Below, piece by piece: positions 21,699 to 33,899 of a stretch of 64,000 nt of DNA. Position 1 is the stretch's first letter, and every line of letters starts with the position of its first letter. A model generated the notes under the pieces. That model was not told the origin of the DNA, ran no database searches, and saw nothing but the letters and a program-made list of their open reading frames with translations. The translations under genes and the position numbers were made by a program. The stretch is from Benincasa hispida (taxonomy: Eukaryota; Streptophyta; Magnoliopsida; Cucurbitales; Cucurbitaceae): the NCBI RefSeq assembly GCF_009727055.1, contig NC_052350.1, positions 24,791,933 through 24,855,932 on the forward strand, given 5' to 3'.

Positions 21699-22593
21699 TG
21701 ATAATGGGCAGAAATGCACATTATTACAGTGCTAAGTTATTAAACAATGAAAGCTTGTGTTGATAAAATATGTTAGATTGCGTCCAAAAAGCATTAAGTT
21801 CATGACATTACGGGCGGATGCGTTCATCGCATAGAAACAGTTAATTTTTGTATTTTTATGCAGAATATGCGTTGACGCAAAGTGAGAAGTGCGATCACAA
21901 GAAATCAACGGTTGAGCGCAGCATTACTGCAAGGCTTTGTAGTGATTTGTGCTTGCAAACATCTGCTCAAGAAGGATTGCCGCATAGAGCCGACGCAACT
22001 TGATGGGCGCATCTTGGTGAAAGGCATAATTAATCACGATGGGACAGAAAGTTGATGACAGTCGAATCCGAATTAAGTTGATAAGCCGCTAACGATAACA
22101 AGTACAGTCAGCTTTTTGGTAACAAATATTTGGCGCATCAGTCAAAGAATTAAAGCCATCCAATCTGTGCAATCATAAGTGAGAAGCCACCTTTCACCCC
22201 GAAGGCTCTATAAATACCGAAGGCAACCTTCAGAAAAGGGGTTCAGCAAGTTCGGAGAGTTAGAGAATTTTTCCTTAGATAGTTTTCTTAACCCGTTCAT
22301 CTGCATACTCAGTGCATCTATCGCATAATCAAAATTTTCTCAAATCTGCCGTATTTATTTATTTCTTTACCGCAACCAACAACACCAAACAACCATTTGA
22401 GTTACTGGTTACCGCAAAGTCTTTGTGAAAAATTATAACCGCATATTATTTTCCCAAGTCCCTGAGTTCGACCCTAGACTTACCAGGAAATCAGTAGGGT
22501 TTATACTTGGATTCCACTAAGAAAAGTTGTTGCTCAACGCAATTCCATCACCGCATTTCATTCCATATTCTCACCTCATAAAATAACGCATCA
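21699..22593 (+). repeat. Athila-1 3' LTR (895 bp, internally deleted)
   Basis: Starts TGATAATGGG and ends ACGCATCA, followed by CTTGG. Compared with the 5' LTR it lacks about 0.8 kb (between GATAGTTT near 22283 and the CTTAACCCGTTCAT block) and has one copy of the 139-bp unit. Confidence 0.92.
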
Positions 22594-22598
22594 CTTGG
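22594..22598. other. Target-site duplication, right copy (Athila-1)
   Basis: CTTGG, identical to 2409-2413. Confidence 0.95.
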
Positions 22599-23284
22599 GT
22601 ATATGATACTTCACTTAAATCTCTACACGTTTCTCCCTAAAGTTCACACCGTGAGATCTATTCTCGACCTCATGGCACTCTAGGAATGTCCCCCTAAAGG
22701 ATAATGTTTAGGTAGGTCAATACCAAGGTGAATGGAGAGAATGTTCATAGTAAGTGAGAGCGGAACGTGTGACAACATATCCCACGGTTTCTCTCATTAG
22801 GTTGGATAACGTTTTATGCATCGCCTCGAGGCACCCTGGGAGTGTCCAACCAAAGGATGACAGTTTTGCATTACTCTTTATCTGATCTTCTGTAGAGGAT
22901 AAGGTCGCTTCAGTCTTTTTTCCTAATCTGCTTTTTCCCTACGGTAGGCGCATTAGGGTGGGACTCGAGGGCCTAAAATGAAGGTTTACACTTACGCAGA
23001 ATTATTAAATGTTAACCAATTCTAGATCGAAAAATGGTGATTGTTAGAGTCAGTTACAAGAGTTGTTTCTGTCTAATAGTTGAGAATGTCTCATCCCAGT
23101 GAAGGGGCACCTGATCACCCCACAGTGATTTTTGTCCTGCCTCACTAGGGCATCATTGCAAAATAGATGTCTTTTACTTAGGGTACAACAAAACTATTTT
23201 GCTAAAACCTAAAATTGGTGTTAAAAGTAGTAGTGCAAATAGACTTATTAAGTTTGTTCTTGTTTTTTTAGCAACTTTTAAATT
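22594..23284 (+). other. Copia-1 leader, right half
   Basis: Continuation of the leader to the gag ATG. It contains an imperfect duplication (CCTCATGGCACTCTAGGAATG near 22670 and CCTCGAGGCACCCTGGGAGTG near 22825). No coding frame is recognised. Confidence 0.65.
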
Positions 23285-24193
23285 ATGGCAATCGCGACGT
23301 TAGCTTTATTAGCCGCCGAAAAACTAACTGGCGATAACTACGCTAGTTGGAAAAACTCAATACTTACTAGATTAATCATTGATGATCTTCGGTTCGTCCT
23401 TATGGAGGAGTGTTCTCCTATTCTAGTTCCTACTGCTGTTCGAAATGTTCAAGACGCATATGTGCGATGGATACAGGCGAACGAGAAGGTCCGAGCGTAC
23501 ATCTTGGCCAATATAAACGATGTTTTGGCCAAGAAGTATGAGCCCATGGTCACTGCACATGAGATCATGGAGTCCCTAAAGGGAATGTTCGGACAACCAT
23601 CTGGGCAGCTCAAGCATGACACTCTCAAAATCATCTTCAACTCCAAAATGAAGAAGGGTACATCTGTTTGAGAATATGTTCTGAACATGATGATCCACTT
23701 TAATGTGGCGGAGATGAATGAGGCCTGCATTGATGAGGGCAGCCAGGTTAGCATTATTTTGCAAATGTTGCCAAAAAGCATCCTGCACTTCATAAGTAAC
23801 ACTGTTCTAAACAGGGTTGATTACACCCTTACAACTCTTCTCAATGAGTTGCAGACGATCCAATCCTTGCTGAAAAGCAAGGAAAAGACAGTTAGTGAGG
23901 CAAATGTTGCTTCATCATCTAAAAAGTTCCACAAAGGTTTGACCTCAGGAACTAAGTCTGCACCTTCTTCTTCCAACACTAGCAAATTGAAGAAGAAGGG
24001 TAGTAAGGGGAAGGGGAAGGTACTGGCTAATCCACAACCTACTGCACAGCAGGGTATGCAACCAACGCCAGTTGAAAAAGGAAAATATTTCCATTGCAAT
24101 CAGGATGGGCATTGGAAGCGGAACTGCCCACATTGGCTAAAGGAGAGGAAGAAGATTAAGGCCAAGGGCAGACAAGGTAAATGTGATTTATAA
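23285..24193 (+). pseudogene. Copia-1 gag
   Basis: A Copia Gag with one TGA at about 23669-23671 separating two in-frame stretches (128 and then about 168 codons). It begins MAIATLALLAAEKLTGDNYASWK and continues through a UBN2/gag-like helical region. A K/S-rich stretch follows (KKKGSKGKGK). The zinc knuckle reads YFHCNQDGHWKRNC, so the first cysteine of C-x2-C-x4-H-x4-C is Tyr. Family role: capsid and RNA packaging. Confidence 0.86.
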
Positions 24194-27030
24194 TTCTGGA
24201 AACTTGTTCAGTGGAGAATGATGATTCTACTTGGATCATAGACTCTAGAGCCACTAATCATGTTTGCTCTTCTTTTCAAGGGATTAGATCCTGGCGGTAG
24301 CTTGAGGCTGGTGAGATGACTAAATGCAAGTAGGCACTGGGAATGTCGTCTCAGTTGTGGCAATAGGAGGCCTCCAGTTTTTACAAAATAGATTTATCAT
24401 TTTACATGACGTATATGTTGTTCCCGAGTTAATGAGGAACTTAATTTCTGTAAAGTATTTGCTTGAATGTAAATATACCCTCAACTTTTCAATGAATAAA
24501 GTATTTATTCTAAAAGATGGTGTTGAGATATGTTCAACATTACTGAAAAATAAGTTGTATGTGCTAAAATCGTTAGCAACAAATTCCCTTCACAACATAG
24601 AGGTGTTTAAAACTATCGTAACTCAAAATAAACGAGTTAAACTTTCTCCTAAAGAAAATGCTCAACTTTGACACCTTCGATTAGCGCACATTAATCTCAA
24701 TAGGATTGAAAGATTGGTGAAGAATGGACTTCTAAACGAGTTAGTGGAAAATTCTTTACCTGTGTGCGAGTTATGCCTAAGGCAAGATGACTAAAATACC
24801 TTTTACTAGAAAAGGTTATCGAGCTAAAGAGCCTCTAGAGTTAGTGTATTCAGACCTTTGTGGTTCGATGAATGTGTGAGCCAGGGGAGGTTACAAGTAT
24901 TTCATCACTTATACTGATATTACTCAAGGTATGGGTATGTTTATTTGATGCAATAGAAGTCAGAATCCTTTGAAAAATTCAAAGAGTTCCAGGCTGAGGT
25001 TGAAAACGCATTAGATAAATGGATTAAGACACTTCGATCTGATCAGGGGGAAGAGTTTTTGGATTCGTAGTTCTAGAACTATTTGATAGAACATGGAATC
25101 GTTTCTCCATTCTCAGCACCTGGTACACCTCAGCAGAATAGTGTATCGGAGAGGAGAAACAGAACCCTGTTGGACATGGTTCGGTTGATGATGAGTTATG
25201 CTTTCTTACCAAACTCATTTTGGGGTTTTGCAGTAGAGACTGCAGCCTATATCCTCAACTGTGTTCCTTCCAAGAGTGTTTCCAGAACACCTTTGAAGTT
25301 ATAAAATGGACGTAAAGCTAGTTTGCGTCACTTCCGCATTTGAGGTAGCCCAACACATGTGCTTGAGGCTAATCCTAAAAAATTGGAACCACGTTCGAGG
25401 CTGTACCTATTTGTAGTCTACCCCAAAGGGACACGAGGGGGTTACTTTTATGATCCTAAAGAAAACAAGGTGTTTGTGTCAATAAACGCTACCTTCCTTA
25501 AGGAGGATCATATAAGGGAGCACAGTCCGAGAAGTAAAATAGTATTGAGTGAACTTTCCAAAGACACTACTGAAACTTCAACAAGAGTTGTTGAAGAGCT
25601 TGCTACATCAACAAAAGTTATTGATGGAAGTTCATCTACTAGGTCAAATCCATCTCAAGAGTTGAGGGAACCTCGACGTAGTGGAAAGGTTACAAACCCA
25701 CTTGTTCGCTATATGGGTTTAACTGAAACCCTGGCTATGATAGTCGATGGCGAGGTTGAGGTCCCGTTGTCTTGTAAAAAGGCAATGGAGGATGTTGACA
25801 GAGATGAATGAGTCAAAGCCATCGATCTTGAGATGGAGTCTATGTACTTCAATTCAGTATGGGATCTTGTAGATCAACTTGATGGGGTTACACCTATAGG
25901 TTGCAAATAGATCTACAAGAGGAAACATGGTGCTGATAGAAAGGTGCAAACCTTCAAGACTAAACTTGTGGCAAAGGGTTATACCCAGACGGAGGGAGTT
26001 GACTATGAGGAGACTTTCTCACTTGTTGCCATGCTTAAGTCTATCCATATTCTCTTGTCCATTGCCTCTTATTATGACTTGGGAATGTAATATCCTACTC
26101 ATTGGGAATGATTTAGGTTTATTGACTTCAGTTAAGTACTGGTTAGCAACCCAATTCCAAATGAAAGATTTGGGAGAGGCTCAGTTTGTTCTTGGGATTC
26201 AGATCTTTCAGGATCGAAAGAACAAAGTACTAGCACTGTCTCAAGCATCGTACATTGACAAGATGTTGATCAAGTACTCGATGCAGAACTCTAGGAGGGG
26301 CCTTTTGCCTTGTCGTCATGGAGTTACATTGTCTAAGGAGCAATGTCCTAAGACACCTCAAGAGGTTGAAGAAATGAGTCGGGTCCCCTATGTATCTGCT
26401 ATTGGCAGTTTGATGTATGCGATGTTATGTACTAGATCTGACATCTGCTATGCTGTGGGGATAGTCAGTAGATATCAATCTAATCTAGGACAGGGTCATT
26501 GGACTGCCGTTAAGAATATCCTCAAGTATTTTTGGAGAACGAGGGACTACATGCTTGTATATGGATATAAGGATTTGATCCTTACTGGATACACAAACAT
26601 TGATTTTCAGACTGATAAGGATTCTCGAAAATCCACTTCAGGACCAGTGTTCACTTTTAATGGAGGAGCTGTAGTATGGCGAAACACTAAGCAGGGGTGC
26701 CTTGCTTACTCCACTTTGGAGGCCGAGTATGTAGCGGCTTGTGAAACTGTTACGAATGCCGTTTGGCTCACGAAGTTTCTGACTGATCTAGAAGTTGTTC
26801 CAGATATGTCTAGGCCCATCACCCTTTATTGTGATAATAATGGTGCTGTAGTGAATTCCAGAGAGCCTAGGAGTCACAAGCGCAACAAGCATATAGAGCG
26901 AAAATACCATCTCATCAGAGAGATTGTGCATCAAGAGGATGTGATTGTCATGAAGATAGCTTCAAAGCACAATGTTGCTGATTCGTTTACGAAGGCTCTC
27001 ACAACTACAGTGTTTGAGGGTCACCTTTAG
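24194..27030 (+). pseudogene. Copia-1 pol: protease, integrase, RT (core deleted), RNase H
   Basis: Protease is represented by TWIIDSRATNHVC (24231-24269), where the family has DSGA: the Gly is Arg. Integrase follows with LRSDQGEEF, then TPQQNSVSERRNRTLL, frames broken at about 24670, 25070 and 25305. RT begins with the LVAKGYTQTEGVDYEETF block (25960-26010), then jumps at about 26080-26090 into NILLIGNDLGLL. The whole central RT including the catalytic YVDD is gone and the frame shifts. RNase H is intact in sequence from SRKSTSGPVFTF through LEAEYVAACE to FTKALTT. Confidence 0.86.
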
Positions 27031-27168
27031 AGCATGTGTTTACAAGACCGTTAGCGGCTGGACTAGGGATAGTGGGAGTATTGTTGTACTAGGCTTTTGT
27101 GCCCTAGTTTATTGATTTGTACTTATAATTTTTTGTACACCCCACAAGCTTTAGGATAAGTGGGAGAT
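27031..27168 (+). other. Copia-1 3' untranslated segment and polypurine tract
   Basis: About 130 bp after the RNase H stop, ending in AAGTGGGAGA just before the 3' LTR. Confidence 0.75.
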
Positions 27169-29150
27169 TGTTGGGTTGATACCCTAAATCTCATAGAGTC
27201 TAGTAGTTTGTAAATATCTGTATGAACACAGATATTGTAATGTAATAATATGAGATATTTTCTTCACTATTGTCTACGAAATATGAGATATTTTAGTTGC
27301 ATTAACCAAAAATCAATAAATTAAGATCCCTGGTTATCGCTGTAACTTAAGCATGTATGTGATGATATACAAGTGGATCGTGCTTTAAGTGATAACCTAA
27401 ATGGTATGTAGTATATGGATAAAGGAGGGAAACTTTATCCTATTGACGCTACGAGTGTGGCCTGCTTTGTAGATGTTACAAGTGTTGTAAAGTACCACAA
27501 ATGATCCGATCCTTACCATTCATGTATTAGACATGCAAGCGGGGATACTCTATACAAAAGAGTTTGTATAAGACCGGACCACGAAATGTTTAGTCTCGTT
27601 ATATAACGTTGTTCATGGCAAAGACTTTCATTTCACTAGGATAACCATAGGTTACATGACCTTAATCTTGAGTGAATTGGGAATTCCTGCCTATGAGGGT
27701 AGTTCTTTGATTTGTATGGGTACGAGTGGCCAAATTGTCGACTCAAACCTACCACTTTGAGGATTCGTCTGATTGGGGAGCTGTGAACTCAGCTACACAA
27801 GACAAAATTCACTTCTTCCCCGTTTTAGGGGTAAATAGATAAATTGCTCCCTTAAGGGTTGATTCCAAGACTTGAACAATGTGGCGCCACACCTTCTCTT
27901 GGTTTGAGAAGGATTTACTCATAGTAGGGCTATGATATATTGTTCATTAGAGGAATCAGTGGTACTTAAGGAGTTAGATGTAATTACAGGGGAAAAATGG
28001 TAAATTGACTCGACTGTACTTACGAGCGATTTGTGAGGAGTCATCGTACTGTTGATTGGTTATATCCAATGGACATGAAAATATATCTGTAGTGCGAAAA
28101 GTGCAACTGTCGGTCTTTAGTGGAATTCCCGACAGTAAACGAATGGTGGATATCGTGATTAAAGAGTTTAGTTAGTTATTTACGTATCGTTGGAGCTTTA
28201 AGTTACAAGTCTATAAGGTCCCCTTGGTAGCTCAATGAATTCATGTTGAGAATCAGTTTTTGGGTTAGTTTGAAGTGTTCAAATTAACAAGAGGAAATTT
28301 GATTATATATGATATAATTAAATTGCATCAATTATATGAGATATAATTGAACTAATGTATTAGATACATTAATTAGAGGAATTATTATTAAAAAGAACTA
28401 TGATTTATATATTGTATGAGATGTGATATTAAAACTATAGGTTATGAATATATTATTTATTTATAATAAGATCAATTATGGGATAATTAGTTACGGTTTT
28501 TTCTCCCAATAACCAATTTAGTAGGAAGTTGTGATCAGTTATGGTAACTGATGGATAAAATGAAAATCATTTTCATTTTTTCACAATGCTATCATTAAGC
28601 GATTGAGAATCGTATGATCAAAAGAATTAGCTATACGATAGCTTGAGAGCATACACGATTGTGTAACGAGTTTTCAATACGATAGTCACTTGTTTTCTAA
28701 ACGATCAAGTACTCCGGCTATACGATAGACTATAGTCATCTCCCACTTAATCAATCGTCAACACGATCTGTCAAATTTCTCCTACCCTCTACCAAATCCT
28801 ACAGAGCCCACAACTCCTGGATTCTCACACCGAGAATACCAAGGTAGCCTTCTGATGGTGTCTTCTTACTATTTTGAGGGACGAGTGAGATTTGTTCTTG
28901 TTCGAGGAGATTGCTGAGGCATGACGTTTGTGTTGGTGAACGATCGTGTTGTTACATCGGGGGAACGAGAAGAATAGTTCTTGAAGGGTGAGTTCTCTTG
29001 ATCCTTAGTATTTTGCTTTTTGTAGCATGTTGTAATTTAGAATTTTTCCATAACTATTACTGTTTGATTGTAAATGTGTATGTTTTGTCACAATAGGGTT
29101 TGGAACGATCTCGCTTCCACTCACTGGTCTCTTTGATAAGAGTTCCTTCA
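27169..29150 (+). repeat. Copia-1 3' LTR (1982 bp)
   Basis: Starts TGTTGGGTTGATACCC and ends TTCCTTCA. It contains the block CTTAAGGGTTGATTCC...TGGCGCC near 27850-27890 that is duplicated in related LTRs elsewhere in the window. It is the reference copy for the fragments at 45589, 61782 and, more distantly, 30090, 31830 and 35940. Confidence 0.93.
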
Positions 29151-29159
29151 GTTGCAACC

Positions 29160-30070
29160 ATCTTACATGCATTCTATTGATATTCTGTTGAGAATTAAGA
29201 AATTTGAGAGAAAAATGATCAAATAAAAGGATACATTTATTGACTTATAGGTAATGTTCCCATGTTTTGAGGGCTCTAACAAAGGAGTACAATTCTTGCT
29301 CATAGGTTAACCCCTTTTTGGCGGGCTAGACTGAGTTTTTCACTAAAGAATTCTATGGGATGGTTATTTTGAGATAAAACTCCTTCGATCCCTAATTCTG
29401 AGGCGTCCACGCTAATTTCAATAGGTTGAGAGAAGTTAAGTAAAGCTAAGACCAGACTGGAAACCAATAAATCTTTAAGTTTCTTAAAACTAACTTCTTG
29501 TTCTGTTCTAGAAAAAAAAAAAAAAAAGTCATTTTTAAGCCGTTTGTAAGTGGGGTTGCAATTATGCTGAAGTTTTTAATGAACTTCCTATAGATTAAGG
29601 CTAGACCTAAACAACTTTGGATTTCTTTCATGCTTTGAGGTTGTTTCCATTGTACTATGGTCTCAATTTTCTTGGGATCTATCAAAATTCTTCTTTGCTT
29701 AAATAAGCCTAAGATATATATATTTTAGGGATGTAGAAACTACATTTTTTTAAGTTAATGAACAAGATGTTCTTATGTAAAATAGAAAATATGGTAGAAA
29801 GATGCAACATGTGATCACTATGGGAATGGCTATGGATTAAAATGTCATCAAAACAAACAATTATAAATTTATAGTCGTAAGATTTGGTTTATGGGACACA
29901 TAAATGTAGTTGGTGCATTATAATCCAAAGGACATTACTAGCCACTCGTATAGTCCTTCATTAGTTTTAAAAGTTGGTTTCCACTCATCTCCATATTTAA
30001 TAAAAATTTGGTGGTAGAAACTCTTTAAAACTATTTTAGAAAACAACGAAATGCCCCTAATTGGTCTTAA
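29160..30070 (-). pseudogene. Ty3/Gypsy RT-RNase H remnant, minus strand
   Basis: Read on the minus strand from about 30010: motifs of Gypsy RT (TTFMCPINQIL near 29930), then DPKKIETIVQWKQPQSMKEIQS, YRKFIKNFSIIATPLT, and an RNase H part with VDASELGIEGVLSQ and FFSEKLS near 29300-29410. Many stops, and an A/T homopolymer at 29511-29527 inside the frame. No LTRs of its own are visible. It lies directly after the Copia-1 3' LTR, so it is likely the sequence into which Copia-1 inserted. Confidence 0.8.
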
Positions 30071-30089
30071 ATATCACTAAGACTTGGGA

Positions 30090-31260
30090 TAGGAAAGCGA
30101 TATTTGATTGTAATTTGATGGAAATGACCCAAATCCTAAGTGAGTTATGAATTTCTGTCTATGAGAGCAACCTTTTGATTTGATTAGAGGGGTAAAACGG
30201 TAATTTGACTCAACTGTAATTATGAATAATTTATGAAAGGTTGATTTACTTTTGATTGGCCATATCTATGGACATAGAAATATATCTAGTGCAGTTATGA
30301 GTCTTTTGTAGAGTGATATGCAATTAATGAATGTTAATTAATTTATTCAAAGAATTTAATTAATTAATCTTGTATCATTGAAGTTTCTAATATGTAGGTC
30401 CATAAGGTCTCCTAAGGGTAAAACAAAAATAAATTATTTTCAGATTCATTTGAATTGTTCAAATTAAATAAGAGAATTAATTGGATAAAATACAATTAAT
30501 ATAATGTATATAGATACATTATATTATAAAGTTTATTTTGAATAAGATTCAAAATTATATTTTATAATACGTGAGAGATAAATATTTGAATAAATTATAT
30601 GAATAAGATTCATAAAATACTATAGGTTATAATTAATATGAATAAGATTCATATTAAAACTATAAGTTATGTGAGAGGTTGTTATTTGAATATGATTCAA
30701 ATCAAACTAAATATATGATATTTAGTGTGGAAGGGAGTTTTCCCTCTCCAATCACTTCATTATAAATTGTTAATTAATCAATATTTATTTGATTATATAT
30801 ATTACATTTGATCTAATATATAAAATATTTAAATTAAATGTGAATTTAAGGAAATAATTCTCTTGAGGGTTTTTCTGAAGTGTGGAAGGGAGTTTTCCCT
30901 CTCCAATCACTTCATTTCATTCCTGAAAGGAGGAGAAATTTTTTCAGTGATGTTGATTCATGGGTACATACCACATAAAAAAGAAAAAAGAAAAAAGTTT
31001 CTCTCGACAAAAAAATCTTCTTCTCCCTTACACAAACGCTATCTCTCACAAGCACTCTCCCTACCAAATTAAGAATCCTACAATCCTTGATCCTTGTCCG
31101 GAGAAGCAAGGAAACTGAGTAGTGATGCATTGCTACGAGTTCGTATTCATTTGTGAGTTTGGGAAGAAGTTTTAGTGTTCACGAGTTTGTGAAAAGGTGA
31201 AGGATTGTGTTGAAAAAGGTCTTTAAGAGGTATTATTCTCTTTCCCTTAAAAGCATATTG
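30090..31260 (+). repeat. Decayed Copia-type LTR fragment
   Basis: 30120-30440 resembles the Copia-1 LTR at 27650-28250 (GAATTTCTGTCTATGAG, TGATTGGCCATATCTATGGACAT, GGTCCATAAGGTC). The rest is AT-rich. A 36-bp direct repeat (GTGTGGAAGGGAGTTTTCCC...) occurs at about 30727 and again at about 30880. Ends are not defined. Confidence 0.6.
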
Positions 31261-31829
31261 TATGTATATATGTTTATCCTATACATATTATATGCTTTCT
31301 CTATTTTTTCGAGTTTTCAAAATGAATAATAATGACATGTACGTTCACGCGCTTCTGCTGAGGAATCAAATTCCCACCTCTTTAATTTTTAAGAAATTGG
31401 TCTTATTAGATAAAGTAAACAATTATGAAGAAGATTTTGTTAGTGTTTTTTTTTCCCCCACCCTTGTAAAGGTAGCAGAATAATCTTTTGTCCTAACCAA
31501 CTAAAGTCATATATATTATCCCTGCCTTCATGGATTGTTTGATTATCATACTGCCATGACATACCAAGTTAAAGATAACAAACATCCATAACAATGGCAT
31601 TACAAACAATTTGATCTTTATGTTAATTTCCTATAGATATGGGAGCAGAGCAAATTTCAGTAACATTAGCTTCCCCACCCTTTTTCTTATTTTATATGGG
31701 TTAGGATGTGGTTCAGTTTTCAAGTTAATGGCATCAACTAATTTTCTTGAAGCCACATTTTTTCTGTTTTATGTCCTAAACTCTACTCGGTTTGAAAATA
31801 AATAAAATTTAATGATTATTATTTATAAA
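31261..31829. other. Intervening AT-rich sequence
   Basis: Short open frames (31262-31483, 31611-31805) have no recognisable domain and are probably chance. Nothing else seen. Confidence 0.5.
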
Positions 31830-33865
31830 ATAAATTATTATTTTATTTTAATGTCTACAATTCGCATAAATATATCTAATAAAGCAAAATCCAAGGTTAT
31901 TTATATGAGACTTGAACAGAATATATTTGGCATACAATAGATTATGTTCAAGTAATAATCTTAGTAACACTATGGATACTAACCACCTTGTAATAATCAC
32001 AAATGATGTAATCCAAATCGTTCATGTGAAGATATCTGAGTGGGGTATTCTATACAAATAGTTTGCATAAGACTGGACCGCAAAATAATTAATCTCTTTT
32101 TGTAATTCTATTAATTGAAGAGATTAATATTTCGTAGGATGATCACATATAAGTCGATTTTAATATTGAGTGAGTTATGAACTTCTGTCTGTGAGGGTTA
32201 GTCATTTGATTTATCAATAAGCCTACCATTTTGAGATTTAACCAATTAGAGAGTCAGGAACGTAATTTCACAAGATGAACCATAAACAAATTGTTAATTA
32301 GAGGATCAATTTAATTATATTAAGGATATAGAGATAACTACAAGGATAAAACAAACTTTTGAGTAATTACGAATAACTCATGAAGTGGACGCAACGTGTC
32401 TTACAGTACATAATAGTGCAACTCTGTGACTTGCATCATAATTAATAAATGTTGATAAATTAATTAAAGATACTTAATTAACTAAGCTTGAATAATTGAA
32501 GTTTATAAATTTGTAGGTCCATTAGATCTCATGCTAGCTCATAACGAATTACAAGGACTAAAATTTTTTAAAGAATAATTTAAATGGTTCAAATTAGCTT
32601 AGGAAAATATATATTAATTGTATATGATATGATTAATATTAAAACTACATGTTAATGAGATATATATTTGAATATGATTTGAATATTTATTTAATTAAAT
32701 ATGATACATATTTAATTAAATAAAATTTTAATTCGTTTATTTAATTAATTAATTAATTAAATTATTAATTAAATAGGATTAACTCCCGTATTATTTTAAT
32801 TAGTTAAATTGTTAAAATTCTTCTTTGAGGGTACTCATTTGATAGGCGGCCTTGTTGACCACACCTAAAATATTTTCCAAGCGTAGGTTGATTATAAGGA
32901 TTTAAATTTTATTTGAAACTATTACCGTCAACCCCTTTACTTGTGATTGTGATTGCTCCTTCGGTAAATTGTTACTCCTTTTTATTTTGAAGATTCTTGT
33001 TTGGGAAAGTTGTTTGTGAAGAGGTCCTACTGTACTCAAAATTATTCTTCTTGAAATTGGTTGCCTGTTTATCCCAATTGCCCTTTCGTTGGTAAGGTCT
33101 ATTGTGATGTCTTTCTTGGATATGCATCCCTTGATTTTTCATCATTGAAATTTAACGGGGTTAGGAATTGTGGAGCCCAAACTATTTTAAGGCCTGATTC
33201 ATTGGTTAATCAACTCACAAGCAAAATGTTGCCATTGGTTATTTGGTAGGTGAGCAATGATTAAAGGAAATTGATGCGGTGGGAGATCAAACACAACTTG
33301 CATACGGTTGGAATTTCTTCAAGGTTGATGGGCTTTGGCTCATTTCGCTAAACAATCATATATATGTGTAATTAAGCATGAGGAAAATTTTGTAGACGAG
33401 CCCAGAGGCTTTATTTCAGCCCCTGAAGAAGAAAAAAGGTCGACGCTCCGTGGAGTTTCTATTCGGCATTTTAATTGTGGTAGCGTGTGTCTTAAGAGAA
33501 TAGTGTTTGTTATCTCTGGTTGGGATCGAGAGTTTCTCTTGTTGTCTATTCCAAGTTATTGAGTTGTGACACTGGATTCAAATAATCTGCGTTTGGAAAA
33601 TTTGTGAAAATATTTGTAGGTGAGTTTGAGTGTCTTTGCAATCTCCATTGTAGTATAACTTGTAGTTGCAGAAGATTGGGCGTAGTCCCAAGTTTGGGGC
33701 GAATCAGTATATTTTTTTTTGTATCGTTCTCTTTTTTCCTTATCCTATTTATTTGTTATTTTATGATCGATTACGTATTTGGCTCTAACCTGTGAAGTGG
33801 GAGTTTGAGATATAATTTAGTTTATTCTGCATTTAATTTATATCTTGGTATAATTTCCCAATAAG
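31830..33865 (+). repeat. LTR-like block preceding a Gypsy gag remnant
   Basis: 31860-32550 follows the same plan as other LTRs here (AAGACTGGACCGCAAAATAAT, GAGTGAGTTATGAACTTCTGT, GGTCCATTAGATCTCATG). An AT-rich centre has a TTAATTAAT run near 32735-32765. It runs up to a damaged primer site at 33866. The left end is uncertain. Short frames at 33061-33795 have no recognised domain. Confidence 0.5.
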
Positions 33866-33874
33866 TGGTAGCTT
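33866..33874 (+). other. Damaged initiator-Met primer-binding site
   Basis: TGGTAGCTT fits TGGTATCAGAGCTT with TCAGA missing. It lies between the LTR-like block and the gag-like region, where a PBS is expected. Confidence 0.4.
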
Positions 33875-33899
33875 TTGGTTCAATAATCATAGGATCATC

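Larger units (their letters stand above)
2414..22593 (+). mobile_element. Ty3/Gypsy Athila/Tat-type retrotransposon Athila-1, with two nested elements
   Basis: Bounded by LTRs that start TGAT and end ATCA and by CTTGG on both sides, so the insertion into the Copia-1 leader is certain. The PBS matches tRNA-Asp, as is usual for Athila-type elements. What survives is gag (4448-5527) and pol from late RT through integrase (18211-20276). Protease and the front of RT, including the catalytic YxDD box, are absent. The interior also holds a chromovirus (5767-13285) and Athila-2 (13307-18210). A 3' non-coding region with about 130-bp repeats precedes the polypurine tract. The LTRs differ greatly in length (1821 against 895 bp). 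Confidence 0.93.
1..29150 (+). mobile_element. Ty1/Copia retrotransposon Copia-1 (outer element, left end outside window)
   Basis: The outermost element of the stack. Its order is partial 5' LTR (1-608), initiator-Met PBS (611-622), leader (to 2408, resuming at 22594), gag (23285), protease, integrase, RT and RNase H (to 27030), purine tract and 3' LTR (27169-29150). Integrase precedes RT, which defines Copia rather than Gypsy. Position 1 aligns with about 28541 of the 3' LTR. A hand count over the first 240 aligned bases gives about 21 mismatches (about 9%), so the insertion is old. The element carries Athila-1 in its leader and is dead: stops, frameshifts and a deleted RT core. The right-hand target-site copy would be GTTGC at 29151-29155; the left copy is outside the window, so the duplication is unconfirmed. 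Lineage within Copia is not resolved. Confidence 0.9.
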
